Made by a program: the position numbers and the translations under genes
Shown: positions 1 to 7,403 of the stretch, piece by piece
Layout of the letters: the number at the start of each line of letters is the position of its first letter
Numbering within the stretch: position 1 is the first letter of the stretch
Origin: Mesostigma viride
Taxonomy: Eukaryota; Streptophyta; Mesostigmatophyceae; Mesostigmatales; Mesostigmataceae
Assembly: GCA_009746045.1 (NCBI GenBank)
Contig: RPFO01001183.1
Coordinates: 1-20,536, forward strand
Length of the DNA: 20,536 nt
Direction: 5' to 3'
The notes under the pieces: generated by a model
What the model was told of the DNA's origin: nothing
Databases searched by the model: none
Seen by the model: the letters and a program-made list of their open reading frames with translations, nothing else

Positions 1-673
1 GGGGCCTGGGATATCGCGAGGCTATGATGAACGCTATGCCAGACATCACAAAGTTGCGCCTTTTGTGCCGGTTTGTTTACCTCGACGACTTTGAACGCAA
101 GCAGTTCGCAGAGGAAAAGCACCAGTATCTTATCACAGAGACTCAGCACTACTCCCACTACGTTAGCGAGGGATCTGGTCTAGAGACCATCGGCCTCTCG
201 TTTAGCCATCCAGTGAAGGAGTTGATCTTCTACTACAAGGCCGATAACCGTATGATCGACCCTGCGCTGGCAACGGACCCACTGCCGCGTATTGGAACTT
301 TACCAACAAGAATAGCAAGTTTGGAGACGGTCATCTTTTTGAGCGTTGCAACTTGTCTCTCAACTCGCAACAGATGTTTGGAGAAGGCCGTGACCCCATT
401 TACTTCAGTTATGTCCTTCCTTTGCAATTCCACACTCGTCTTCCGAGCAACAAGCACGTATACGTGATCCCCTTTGCTCTGGAGCCTGAAAACTGGAAGC
501 CAACGGGATCTCTGAACTTTAGTCGCATGGACACCGTAAAACTGTTGCTGCTAGGCCTTCAGAAGAACAGCGTGACACATCGACTCCCGAAGGGCGTCAT
601 CGAGATTTACGCCCGGTCTTTCAATGTCCTTGCAATCAGTTCTGGGATGGGAGGAAAGCGTTTTGCTTCGTAA
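1..673 (+). pseudogene. Nucleocytovirus major capsid protein, C-terminal part, frame-broken
   Basis: C-terminal part of a double-jelly-roll major capsid protein; the reading frame is open through the left edge, so the N-terminus lies outside the window. Seen: a YLDDFERKQFA segment (about base 80), the HPVKELIF segment (about base 210), then in another frame a GEGRDPIYFSY stretch, HTRLPSN, a NFSRMDT segment and the terminal SSGMGGKRFAS. These stations come in the order found in Nucleocytoviricota capsid proteins (family knowledge), including the near-terminal 'SGMGG'. The first frame gives way to the second at about 270-300, implying one small indel; no in-frame stop is needed to explain the break. 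The protein forms the icosahedral shell hexons. It is on the opposite strand to, and converges with, the packaging ATPase. Very sure of the family; unsure whether the frameshift is real or a sequence error. Confidence 0.9.
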
Positions 674-843
674 ATGTTTTATTTATCAACATGTATACAT
701 GGACAGGAGGCCAAAAAAGATCGATCAATCTTCTGTGTTGGTCGTTAAAAAACCTTTGATAACCCATGTTGGTCGTCTTCCACCAGAAACGCCTCCAGCT
801 TCCAAAGAAGAGTTAAAGCCGCGACGAGAAGTGTTCGAAATGA
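674..843. other. Convergent intergenic region between capsid and ATPase genes
   Basis: A 170-nt gap between the 3' ends of two convergent genes. It holds short A runs on + (A6 near 713, A6 near 748), which are T runs downstream of the ATPase stop on the minus strand and could serve as 3'-end signals. A + frame from the ATG at 701 stays open to 1004 and contains a CPSC pair, but its distal half is antisense to the ATPase; I do not call it a gene. Confidence 0.4.
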
Positions 844-1659
844 TCACATGTCCTTCTTGTCAATCCCAGATCGCTCTGCGTCCAGTTTCTTCACCCGAGT
901 ATTCACGGCCTTTTTCGGGCCCATCATCTCGTCGTCGGAATCGCTCGCGTAATCTTTGTTATAATTCAGCCTCGCGTAGTTCCAAAATCGGGAAGACCCG
1001 ATAGTAAACCGGTCGTGTGGGACAGCCTTGTACCAAAAAATGACGTCTTCAATACGATTTGACTCGCTTGTATGATCCACGACCAAGCATTCGTAATTGC
1101 GAGTGCATTGGTCCAAGATCTCACAAAACGCCTCAAAGGTAGGAATGACGCCGAAATAATTGCGATAGAGGCGTTCTCTGTTCATTATAATGTTTTCGCG
1201 GAGAGCAAACACGTAATCGATGTTGCTTCGAATATCCGGAGTCACGTCCATACTGTACTGGCTGATGAACAGCAGAAAAATCTTATAGTGCCGACCGTTT
1301 AACGCGATTTCACGCATGCACGGGTCGCGCATTACGCTTCGGTCATAAACGCAATCATCCATGATAACGAAACAGTTTTGAGCTTTGCCGAGTTTGCAAA
1401 GTTTTTTTTGGTTTTTGATCAGCGCTCGTAGTGCCGGTTTATTAAAGGATTCGTACACAAAGAGTTCGGGGACGAATTTTTGCCAATGCCGATTTGAACC
1501 TTCGGTCCCTGACATAACGATCCCCGAAGGTATGTCACGCTTGTGGTACATTATGTCCGTCGCGAGCGTTGTTTTACCCCCGCCTCGCTTTGAAACGATG
1601 CATACTACTTTGTCATTGCCCATTTTAGATGGGTCGAATTTCTTCAACTGAAGATCCAT
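844..1659 (-). CDS. A32-type genome-packaging ATPase
   Basis: Intact 271-aa P-loop ATPase of the FtsK/HerA superfamily, which translocates viral DNA into preformed capsids. Seen: a Walker A loop SKRGGGKTT at residues 23-31 (the usual first glycine is serine), a Walker B strand CFVIMDD at 96-102, the NGRHYKIF segment at 121-128, the SNIDYVFALRE sensor/arginine region at about 145-155, QCTRNYECLVVDH at about 184-196 and FWYKA near 208-212. Those stations in that order are diagnostic of the poxvirus-A32/iridovirus-like packaging ATPases; length is also typical. The last 45 residues are charged and probably disordered. A GATATAG element lies about 15-20 nt upstream of the ATG on the minus strand. 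It is one of the few larger genes here with no frame break. Confidence 0.95.
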   Translation of the reverse strand: MDLQLKKFDPSKMGNDKVVCIVSKRGGGKTTLATDIMYHKRDIPSGIVMSGTEGSNRHWQKFVPELFVYESFNKPALRALIKNQKKLCKLGKAQNCFVIMDDCVYDRSVMRDPCMREIALNGRHYKIFLLFISQYSMDVTPDIRSNIDYVFALRENIIMNRERLYRNYFGVIPTFEAFCEILDQCTRNYECLVVDHTSESNRIEDVIFWYKAVPHDRFTIGSSRFWNYARLNYNKDYASDSDDEMMGPKKAVNTRVKKLDAERSGIDKKDM

Positions 1660-1693
1660 GTCTCTAACGTGCTATATCATGACAGGAACAAAA

Positions 1694-2440
1694 TCAAACT
1701 AGTTTCAGACGAGCTAGGTCTTCCATTTCTAAATGCGCACAATAATGTCCTGATCGTAACGATAAAATGACACGTTTAAACCGCTCGAAAGCGCAGTTCG
1801 CATCCATTCTCTTTGGTGCCATTCCTCGCTTTGTCTTTTGATGTTTCGTCACGCGTTTTGTTGTACTTTCTAGCGAATTCGTCTTGAAGCATTGTGAATT
1901 TTTTAATAATTGCATTAGAAATCCGTTTAGTTTGAGACCGCAAAAGTAACAAAAGTCGAGGAGATAAAGACATCACGAACACTCCGTCGTGATTAAACAC
2001 CATGTGAGAGATGTTCTCAGTCTTCGCGTCGTTCACCAATATTCCTACATCTGTGTCGCTCGGACTCGACAAGGAACAGTCTGTCATGCCGCACTTCTGA
2101 GGGTGCGTGTGCCACTCAAATGTTCCGTGCGGTATCTCCACGTCATTGGAGTGACCAAAAGGGTCGTTGTAAACCGATGTAGAACGCCTTGCGAGTCAGG
2201 AACAAATGTCCCTCCGATTTCTTTTCCCGATTGTAAACTCGAACGTATGAACTGAACATCCGATTTTGAAACTACAAAAACATTACGCGAGTTACCGGAA
2301 ATTATTTTTCGACCGTCCGGTAACATTTGAACTGGCAGAAGCTCTCCTGCACGAGGCATTACAACGTATAGATTCTGCGGACATTTTATAACGTTAAAAA
2401 CCGTCGTCGATGACGTCCGCCTCTTCGTCCTCGTCATCAA
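1694..2440 (-). pseudogene. JAMM/MPN-domain metalloprotease-like protein, two frame breaks
   Basis: Three successive minus-strand frames together read as one JAMM (MPN+) domain protein. The first frame (about 2,359 down to 2,180) holds SGKEIGGTF, whose E fits the catalytic glutamate. The second frame (about 2,180 down to 1,850) carries EWHTHP followed by SLSSPSDTD, the H-x-H-P...S-x-x-D metal-binding signature. The third (about 1,850 to 1,694) is a basic tail. All four catalytic elements survive, so the breaks look like single-base indels, one near a CCCTTTT run and one in an A-rich stretch. JAMM domains remove ubiquitin-like modifiers (Rpn11, CSN5) and occur in several giant viruses. The likely start is the ATG at about 2,359; codons above it overlap the acidic tail of the upstream gene. 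Thirty-four nt separate its stop from the ATPase start. Confidence 0.75.
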
Positions 2441-3172
2441 ACTGCACTCTGTTACCGCTTGGTTTCATGTTGCGCTTTGCAACAGAAACACTCCGCAGTG
2501 CATCCTCTCCTTCGTCCGCCTTGTCCTCTAGTTCCGCGCAAACGTCGTCTTCGAGTTCCTCTCCTCCGCGGAAAGTGTCTCTCTCCAGCATATCACCCAT
2601 GTACTCCTTCAAAATGTCGTCGATTGGCATCAGAGTGTGAACTGCATTCCGACCGCCTCGCGAATGTAGCCGCAAAGATTCCGGCGATGAAGTTTGTACG
2701 TACTATCTCCTGTATCTGTTACAAAAAAGTCCATGTCGTCCAAAATGTCCGATCCTATGTTCTTCATCACAAGATGGACAAATTTTGTCGCAGACGGTAC
2801 TCTGACCTTCATTGTTTGGTTTGGATCCTTTGACATTCGAATCGACCCCATTATCATGCTCGTGCATACAAAGTAGGCTTTCAGGAGATCACGAAAGTAC
2901 GGCATCGCGTCCATGACGTTCTCGGTCTCCTCTTCGACGACATCGGGCGTCCATTCGGTAATCTCGTTCAAAAGTTGTTCGAAGGCGTCCAAAGGGTCCA
3001 TGCCGAGTTTTTCTGACGCTTCCATGGCATCGTTGAGAATTTGTTTGAGGGACTCAAAAATTGGTTCCGTGAGACCCCTTTCCAGCTGATCGACATACTC
3101 TTTCTTGCTATCGACTAGCACGTTAATATTCACAACGGGGTCCGAAGACGACTGCGCCGGGCGATGACTCAT
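2394..3172 (-). pseudogene. Conserved nucleocytovirus protein of unknown function, one frame break
   Basis: The first 180 codons (from 3,172) and a second frame (about 2,650 to 2,394) join into one protein of about 258 aa. Seen: an N-terminal VVNINVLVDSKKEYVDQL region, a LLNEITEWTPDVVEEE segment (about residues 67-82), a YFRDLLKAYFV helix (about 92-102), then across the break MPIDDILKEYMGDML and a very acidic C-terminal tail. From memory, this layout (LxxEIxxW, then YLxDLxxAxF, then a C-terminal ILKEYL) recurs in a nameless family found across giant viruses; I cannot confirm the Pfam number, possibly DUF5764. The role is unknown; no catalytic motif is apparent. The break lies at about 2,640-2,675. 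The start overlaps the 3' end of the upstream gene by 50 nt. Confidence 0.65.
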
Positions 3173-3518
3173 GGTTTAGAGTTTGCGAACAAAATTTAAC
3201 ATCACTTCGAGACGAACGAGATAAATAACGACATCTCAATTCCTCTGCTTCTTTCTCCGCGCGAAGGGCTCGATCCTCGAGAGACAATAGAGTCTTTCTC
3301 ATTCGTTCGGATGGATTCGAGTAGTGTGAAAAGTTCGGAAAATCTCCGTGGTGCATAGTTGGCAAGTTCAACAGAGAACGATAATACCTACACTCCTCGC
3401 GAGACTTGCCGATTCGAGAAATGTAATGATGCCTGGCCGTTTGAAAGTCCTCGTACATGCCCATTGTCGAACTGCTGTTTTCGCCAACGAATGTTTTTTC
3501 ATGTATCATGACGAACAT
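3123..3518 (-). CDS. 131-aa protein of unknown function, coiled-coil C-terminal half
   Basis: Intact ORF starting MFVMIHEKTFVG. The ATG immediately follows the stop codon of the upstream 26-aa ORF (TAG then ATG, no gap), which supports this start and suggests coupled or polycistronic expression. Residues 30-60 are aromatic and basic (YRSLLNLPTMHHGDF); residues about 68-95 (RMRKTLLSLEDRALRAEKEAEELRCR, shortened here to its heptad character) look like a short coiled coil. The last 40 residues overlap the next gene by 50 nt and have little character. No family recognised. Confidence 0.55.
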   Translation of the reverse strand: MFVMIHEKTFVGENSSSTMGMYEDFQTARHHYISRIGKSREECRYYRSLLNLPTMHHGDFPNFSHYSNPSERMRKTLLSLEDRALRAEKEAEELRCRYLSRSSRSDVKFCSQTLNHESSPGAVVFGPRCEY

Positions 3519-3599
3519 CTACTTTCGGAAAGTCAGCGCGAGCTGAACAAGACCCCAAACAACGACCCCTGAGACAGCTCCTGCAAGATGAACCCTCAT
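3519..3599 (-). CDS. 26-aa single-helix membrane micro-protein
   Basis: A short ORF reading MRVHLAGAVSGVVVWGLVQ and ending LALTFRK. Residues 4-22 form one hydrophobic helix flanked by basic residues, as in small virion or inner-membrane proteins of large DNA viruses. Its ATG overlaps the stop of the upstream ORF (ATGA), and its TAG abuts the ATG of the next gene, so it sits exactly between two genes with no free base. That arrangement is stronger evidence than its length. No homologue recognised. Confidence 0.5.
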   Translation of the reverse strand: MRVHLAGAVSGVVVWGLVQLALTFRK

Positions 3600-3959
3600 C
3601 TTGCTGATCTCTCCCGACTTCTTGTCTCAAACCAACGGGGCTGATACTTAGGGACTAACTTGATGACGCCAATCGCGGCGATAACACCAGCGCACAATGC
3701 CGGAATAGAAAAACCGCGTTTTACCCCACCCGCGGGTGGCATGATTCGTCGGCAGAGGTTCTTTCGCAGTAGTGATGTCCATCACGTCCGAATCGTATCT
3801 TTCTGGAATCCGAGCCGCTGGACGTTCGCGAATCATAGCAGGTACCGATGGTTCGACGATCGATTCCCTCATCGCGGGTGCAGGAGTGGGAACAACTACC
3901 GGGTCTGCGGCAATCGCAGTGCCCCGTCGAGCAGCGCGGGTCATTTCGGTGAGACTCAT
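3596..3959 (-). pseudogene. Proline-rich protein with C-terminal transmembrane tail; two overlapping frames
   Basis: The frame from 3,959 (MSLTEMTRAARRG...) is an Ala/Pro/Arg-rich, probably disordered segment of about 75 residues, ending at 3,648 without a domain. In another frame an ORF from the ATG at 3,742 to 3,596 (48 aa, MPPAGGVKRGFSIPALCAG...) has a clear membrane helix at residues 13-31 and a basic tail. Either these are two overlapping genes, or one gene of about 120 aa in which a disordered ectodomain leads into the helix after an indel near GGTGGGGTAAAAC (about 3,725). I favour one gene, because the first frame loses protein character exactly where the second gains it. The start carries the T8 plus TATA motif described at 3,960-3,992. 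Confidence 0.5.
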
Positions 3960-3992
3960 AATGGTATATGTTTACCTCTGTGGCAAAAAAAA
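3960..3992 (-). promoter_or_regulatory. T8-spacer-TATA promoter-like element
   Basis: On the minus strand a run of exactly eight T (3,985-3,992) is followed by CATATACC and then the ATG at 3,959, 25 nt after the run. The same layout precedes the ATGs at 6,058 and 7,337. The T run also lies just downstream of the preceding gene's stop at 4,009, so it could terminate that transcript as well. Confidence 0.5.
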
Positions 3993-4008
3993 GACATTGA
4001 TAAACGCG

Positions 4009-4557
4009 TCAATCATAACTAGTAAAATCGGGTTTGTCCAGGTCCCATTGAGGGGCCACGTCGTCTGGCGTGGACACTTTGTCCTCCGCACACGAACTGC
4101 GCTCTTCTTTTGAAGACATGAAAGGATTGTACGGCTCGCGTTTCCAAACGGGGACAAGAGACTTTTCGTAGCACTCCCCGTGATAAAAAGCGAAAAGTCG
4201 GGTGTGAGACATGGGTACCATCTCCTGCACCTTCCCACTAGGCATCGGGATTCGACAATATTGACAACCGACCCATCCGTGACCCGGTTCACTTTCCATC
4301 CAATCGCGCATTATGACGCATCCATCAATTATTTCCCCCCCTCCATTTTCTATGTAGTTTCGCAAAATAGTTTTTTCTTCTTCTGACAGATCGCTTTTTC
4401 TCGAAACACCGCGGACAAAACACAAACGCGACAACCCTCCTCGGTCATGCATCAAGCGACTCGAGTGACGCTCTTTGTATCTCGCAGTGACGGCAGTCCA
4501 ATAAGTGTCAGCCGCTTTTTTGTTTTCGGCGAGCTCGTTTACGCGCGTTTCCTTCAT
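4009..4557 (-). CDS. 182-aa protein with C-x2-C...H-x2-C treble-clef-like zinc motif
   Basis: Intact ORF. Residues 98-129 contain C98-x2-C101-x24-H126-x2-C129 in the context GWVGCQYCRIPMP ... FAFYHGECYEK. The spacing and the aromatic-H-x2-C ending resemble PARP-type zinc fingers (usually C-x2-C-x28-30-H-x2-C) and, more loosely, other treble clefs; the loop here is 4-6 residues short, so I call only a zinc-binding fold. The N-terminal 75 residues are basic and helical and the last 40 are acidic. If PARP-finger-like, it might sense DNA breaks or ends, but no catalytic domain is attached. It is separated by 12 nt from the upstream module-B gene. A short ATATG element is present upstream but no T8 motif. 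Confidence 0.55.
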   Translation of the reverse strand: MKETRVNELAENKKAADTYWTAVTARYKERHSSRLMHDRGGLSRLCFVRGVSRKSDLSEEEKTILRNYIENGGGEIIDGCVIMRDWMESEPGHGWVGCQYCRIPMPSGKVQEMVPMSHTRLFAFYHGECYEKSLVPVWKREPYNPFMSSKEERSSCAEDKVSTPDDVAPQWDLDKPDFTSYD

Positions 4558-4569
4558 ACACCACGACGT

Positions 4570-5150
4570 CTACCGAAGCCACGAACATATTTTTTTACCT
4601 CCGCCTAACGGTGCGCTTCCGAACACCTGTCTTGCCGGTTCGCCGACGTACCCTGCGAGCCGCGCCCGAGTGGAAGTTAGGAAGCGGCATCCCGTCGTTA
4701 GAAGGCAATCCACCACCCGCGTAACCAGACGGACCGCCGAAAAGTCTTTTGACATTTTAGACCTTGCGCAAACAGGACCGTACACGGCATTCGGATTTTC
4801 GACAACGGACCCGTCGGCTGCGACGATATACGGGTCCACGATGCGCAACTTGTCCTGGGCGTTCTTGGTCGCAGGGTCGACGTTGAAAAAGACGGCGCCG
4901 TAACCTGACCCGCAAGACGGCTGGGGAAGACCACTGACACGATAATCGGCGTCGACCAAGTCTGCGAACGCCCTCCATGGCTCGGATAAGTGGACGCCCT
5001 TGACCAACGCCAACGCCCCGCATTTCGCCACCATGAGTCGATCTGGTTCAAAATGGAAGTGCGCATACGATTAAAAGCAAGCAAATCCCTACGGATAAAA
5101 GGTTTAAGGTAATTTTTTATTCTGACATGCTGGACCTTGCTGCCAATCGT
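4570..5150 (-). pseudogene. Module B, gene 2: GYGAV-family protein, frame-broken
   Basis: The last 154 codons (from 5,034) hold the recognisable core: VSGLPQPSCGSGYGAVFF, then IVDPYIVAADGSVVENP, then VYGPVC. Upstream, another frame, open from 5,150, encodes FIRRDLLAFNRMR (about 5,100-5,063) and ILNQIDSWWRNAG. The frames meet in a GCGGGGCG stretch at about 5,020. Both parts have direct counterparts in module A (6,069-6,642), and the FIRRD stretch differs from it almost only at synonymous positions, so these are true coding frames. No domain family recognised; the paired cysteines and conserved YGP might reflect a structural virion protein, but that is inference. The 5' end overlaps the 3' end of module B gene 1. 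Confidence 0.6.
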
Positions 5151-6058
5151 TCATATTGAGAATCTGTTTCAGGTGCTTTGGAGCTAGCTGTCGCAAGTCT
5201 TCTTTTTGATTTTATCCTAAACAAAAGAGGGATTAGCTTGGATGGAAAAGAATCGAGAGAAGGAACATTTCAACGGCGCCTGTAACTTATCATCCGCGTC
5301 GGCTGCTTTCTTGTTATACATTGGCAAATAGCTTATCCCGGTTTTCCAGACGGTGATCTGCGTGGCATAGCTAGTGGCGTGAGGCCCAGGGGCAAATATT
5401 TCGATGCGTTGCTTCCCTTTGTAATTGAAATAAGTTTTTCCGGTTTAGTAGTATTGTCTTTCATCAAAAAGTGTCGCCTTGCAAGCCGACAATTATTTCT
5501 TTATTGTCTGTTGAAACTGTAAAGTCAACATCATACCCTTCGAGGCGGATTTTTAGCTCCAGATTCGATATGATTCGCAAAGTGTTCAGCGGGATTCGGT
5601 GGAGATAAACAGCGTCTGGGGCCCATTGTCCATCCGTCGCTCAGGTTTTCACCCGGCGCGAGTGTCTGTCCCTTGTGTTCGAGAGCTACGAATCCGCGCA
5701 AAAGAGTGACGATCTTTCCGATCTGTGCGCGACTTGTATCCGCTAGCAAGAGAAGACGTCGCGTTATGTACGCGATCCGTGATATCCCTCATTAAGTTCG
5801 TAAGTATGTCGTACAAGTACACGCACGTTACAAACGTCTTTAGTTTCCCTACAAGAGCCGGATCGTCGTCGATGATGTTGTGCGTGTACATTTACCTTCT
5901 TCAATCTTGAAAGCAATGTTAGGAATATAGCGCTTGATTTTTTGAAGCTCGTATCCTGTAAAAATACGACTCGCAAGATCTTCTATGCGCGCTTGCGATT
6001 GTGCGGACCTTCCCGTAGGCGTCGAGACGGCAGTAAACAGCGGGTACGAAGAGGACAT
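5117..6058 (-). pseudogene. Module B, gene 1: TGRS/FTGYEL-family protein, several frame breaks
   Basis: Starts MSSSYPLFTAVSTPTGRS at 6,058 behind a T8 plus TATA element, and continues through IFTGYELQKIKRYIPN. It then changes frame at about 5,890 to read THNIIDDDPALVGKL and VYLYDILTNLMRD, changes again near 5,750 (IGKIVTLLRGF), then RIPLNTLRIISNLELKIRL (about 5,590-5,530) and YDVDFTVSTDNKEIIVGL. Further segments include RIEIFAPGPHATSYATQITV (about 5,400-5,350) and a basic tail ending RSSMSE at 5,117. At least five breaks. The whole is about 310 codons. Up to the RIP segment it parallels module A gene 1; the last 100 or so codons have no counterpart there. No known domain; probably a structural or assembly protein of the virus. 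Confidence 0.6.
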
Positions 6059-6088
6059 TAGTCTATACCTATGTTATTATAAAAAAAA
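6059..6088 (-). promoter_or_regulatory. T8-spacer-TATA promoter-like element of module B
   Basis: Minus strand: eight T (6,081-6,088), then ATAATAACATAGGTATAGAC, then the ATG at 6,058, 22 nt after the run. The T run is inside the final codons of the upstream gene (stop TAG at 6,069-6,071), so the two genes nearly touch and share this sequence. Confidence 0.5.
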
Positions 6089-6642
6089 GTTTATCTTCGC
6101 CTCTTGGTCGATTTTTCCTATGAACGCGCCTCGCTTGATTCACGTGAAAGTTGGCAGCGTATCCGCTAGAAGTACCTAAGGAAGGGCCGTTTAACAGATC
6201 CGATGCAACACGTTGTCTCTGACAATACGGACCGTACAATGCGCGAGGGTTTTCAACCAGAGCCCCGTCGGCGGAGACAATATATGGATCGACAATCTTC
6301 GCCTTCGAGTTTGTCCGCGGATCTGCGTCAAAGTACACTGCTCCGTACCCCGGACCGCAATTGTACTGCGGAATACCCGTCACACGCTGATCCGCGATCG
6401 CCAATTTGTGGAGGTAAGGCGCGTAGTTTCACCTCGATTCCCGTCTAAACTCTTCAAAGCCCCAACGGACCTGCTCCAAGTGTCCAGCATGTTCAAAATG
6501 CAACGCGCATTCTATTGAACGCGAGAATGTCCCGCCGAATAAACTTTGCGATTCTGTTCGAAAAAGATGTTGCAGTCGGTATATCCAATGCGGATCGGAT
6601 CTTTTTAAGTGATGATCTGCGTACTCTGTGATATCCACCGTG
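6069..6642 (-). pseudogene. Module A, gene 2: GYGAV-family protein, frame-broken
   Basis: The 3' frame (111 codons from 6,404) carries VTGIPQYNCGPGYGAVYF, IVDPYIVSADGALVENP and LYGPYC, matching module B gene 2 (4,570-5,150) at about two residues in three over this core. Upstream the conserved FIRRDILAFNRMR lies at about 6,540-6,500 in a frame open from 6,642, then a one-base deletion relative to copy B, then ILNMLDTWSRSVGAL, then another break near 6,430 before the core frame. A competing frame (QCIYDLAADTVDITEY and onward, about 6,690-6,430) also reads smoothly but diverges from copy B where FIRRD is conserved, so I treat it as secondary. Function unknown. Confidence 0.6.
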
Positions 6643-6744
6643 TCAGCTGCCAGATCGTAAATACATTGCCCGGAATACTGTCTCGCGAAGGTCCTCCCGT
6701 AACACTCTTTACGTTATAACTCGGAAGATCACTTGATGTACCAC

Positions 6745-7337
6745 TTACGTTAGTTTGTCGATCTGCACATCTGTGCTATCTAGCGGGTCGGGATTCAGTC
6801 CCAAAGATGGGACTTTAATGGTACCTCCATTAGTCACGTTTGCGAGTAGCTGAGTCGGGATTCTGCCAAGATACACAGTTTTCGTACCTAAATCTGTTGC
6901 CTTAAATCCCGAAGCGCGTTTGCTACCTGTCCAAGTTTTTGTATCAGCTGAGTCGTTTTCAAACCTTGTTGCATTCGAAACTCGCTCGTGAAAGTCTCTC
7001 ATCAGATTCGAGAGAATGTCGTAGAGATATACGGACGCAAGAAACTCCCGTAGCTTTGTTATGAGAGTAGGGTCTGTATCTAAAATATTGTGCGTGATCA
7101 TAGGGGCTTCTTCAATTTTGAAACTCATACTTGGCATATAAGTCCGGATAGATTGAAGCTCGTACCCAGTAAAGATTTTCGTCGCGAGATCGTTGATCCG
7201 CTCCTGAACCTGCATGGACCTCCCTGTGGGCGTCCCAACAGCCGTGTGCATTGGATAACCGGATCCACCAAACGCGGGTGCGGGTGCGGGTGGTGCCGAG
7301 CTGACGGACCTGTACTTCCTGTTAATCCTCCTGACAT
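6745..7337 (-). pseudogene. Module A, gene 1: TGRS/FTGYEL-family protein
   Basis: Best start is the ATG at 7,337 (MSGGLTGSTGPSA), which sits 23 nt after a T8 run and has a TATAG element close upstream; it switches frame near 7,290 into PAPAPAFGGSGYPMHTAVGTP and then runs unbroken to 6,745. Seen: TPTGRSMQVQERINDLATKI, FTGYELQSIRTYMPSMSF, THNILDTDPTLITKL, YLYDILSNLMRDF and VYLGRIPTQLLANV. Copy B shares all of these. Copy A has an extra Pro/Ala linker near its N-terminus and appears to lack about 100 C-terminal residues seen in B, so one copy has been deleted or extended. The continuous frame extends to 7,419, but that extension runs through the promoter element and is unlikely to be translated. 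Confidence 0.6.
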
Positions 7338-7403
7338 TTTTCTCTATAATTTCGACGTAGAAAAAAAATGCTCGTCTAATGCGGTTTTTATAAATGCTTC
7401 CCC
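7338..7403. promoter_or_regulatory. 66-bp divergent promoter region
   Basis: Separates the minus-strand gene starting at 7,337 from the plus-strand gene starting at 7,404. Toward minus: T8 at 7,361-7,368, then AAATTATAGAG and the ATG. Toward plus: GGTTTTTATAAATGC about 10-20 nt before the ATG. Both sides therefore have a TATA-like element close to the start codon, within one very short region. Confidence 0.5.

Noticed and set aside
701-1004. Plus-strand ORF between capsid and ATPase, containing CPSCQSQIAL
   Set aside because: Its first third reads plausibly, but the cysteine pair and all later codons are antisense to the well-supported ATPase, and there is no second metal-binding pair.
6429-6690. 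Smooth frame reading FARQYSGQCIYDLAADTVDI and onwards
   Set aside because: It looks protein-like, but comparison with module B shows the conserved, synonymous-substitution frame is the FIRRD one. I keep it as an alternative for the upstream half only.
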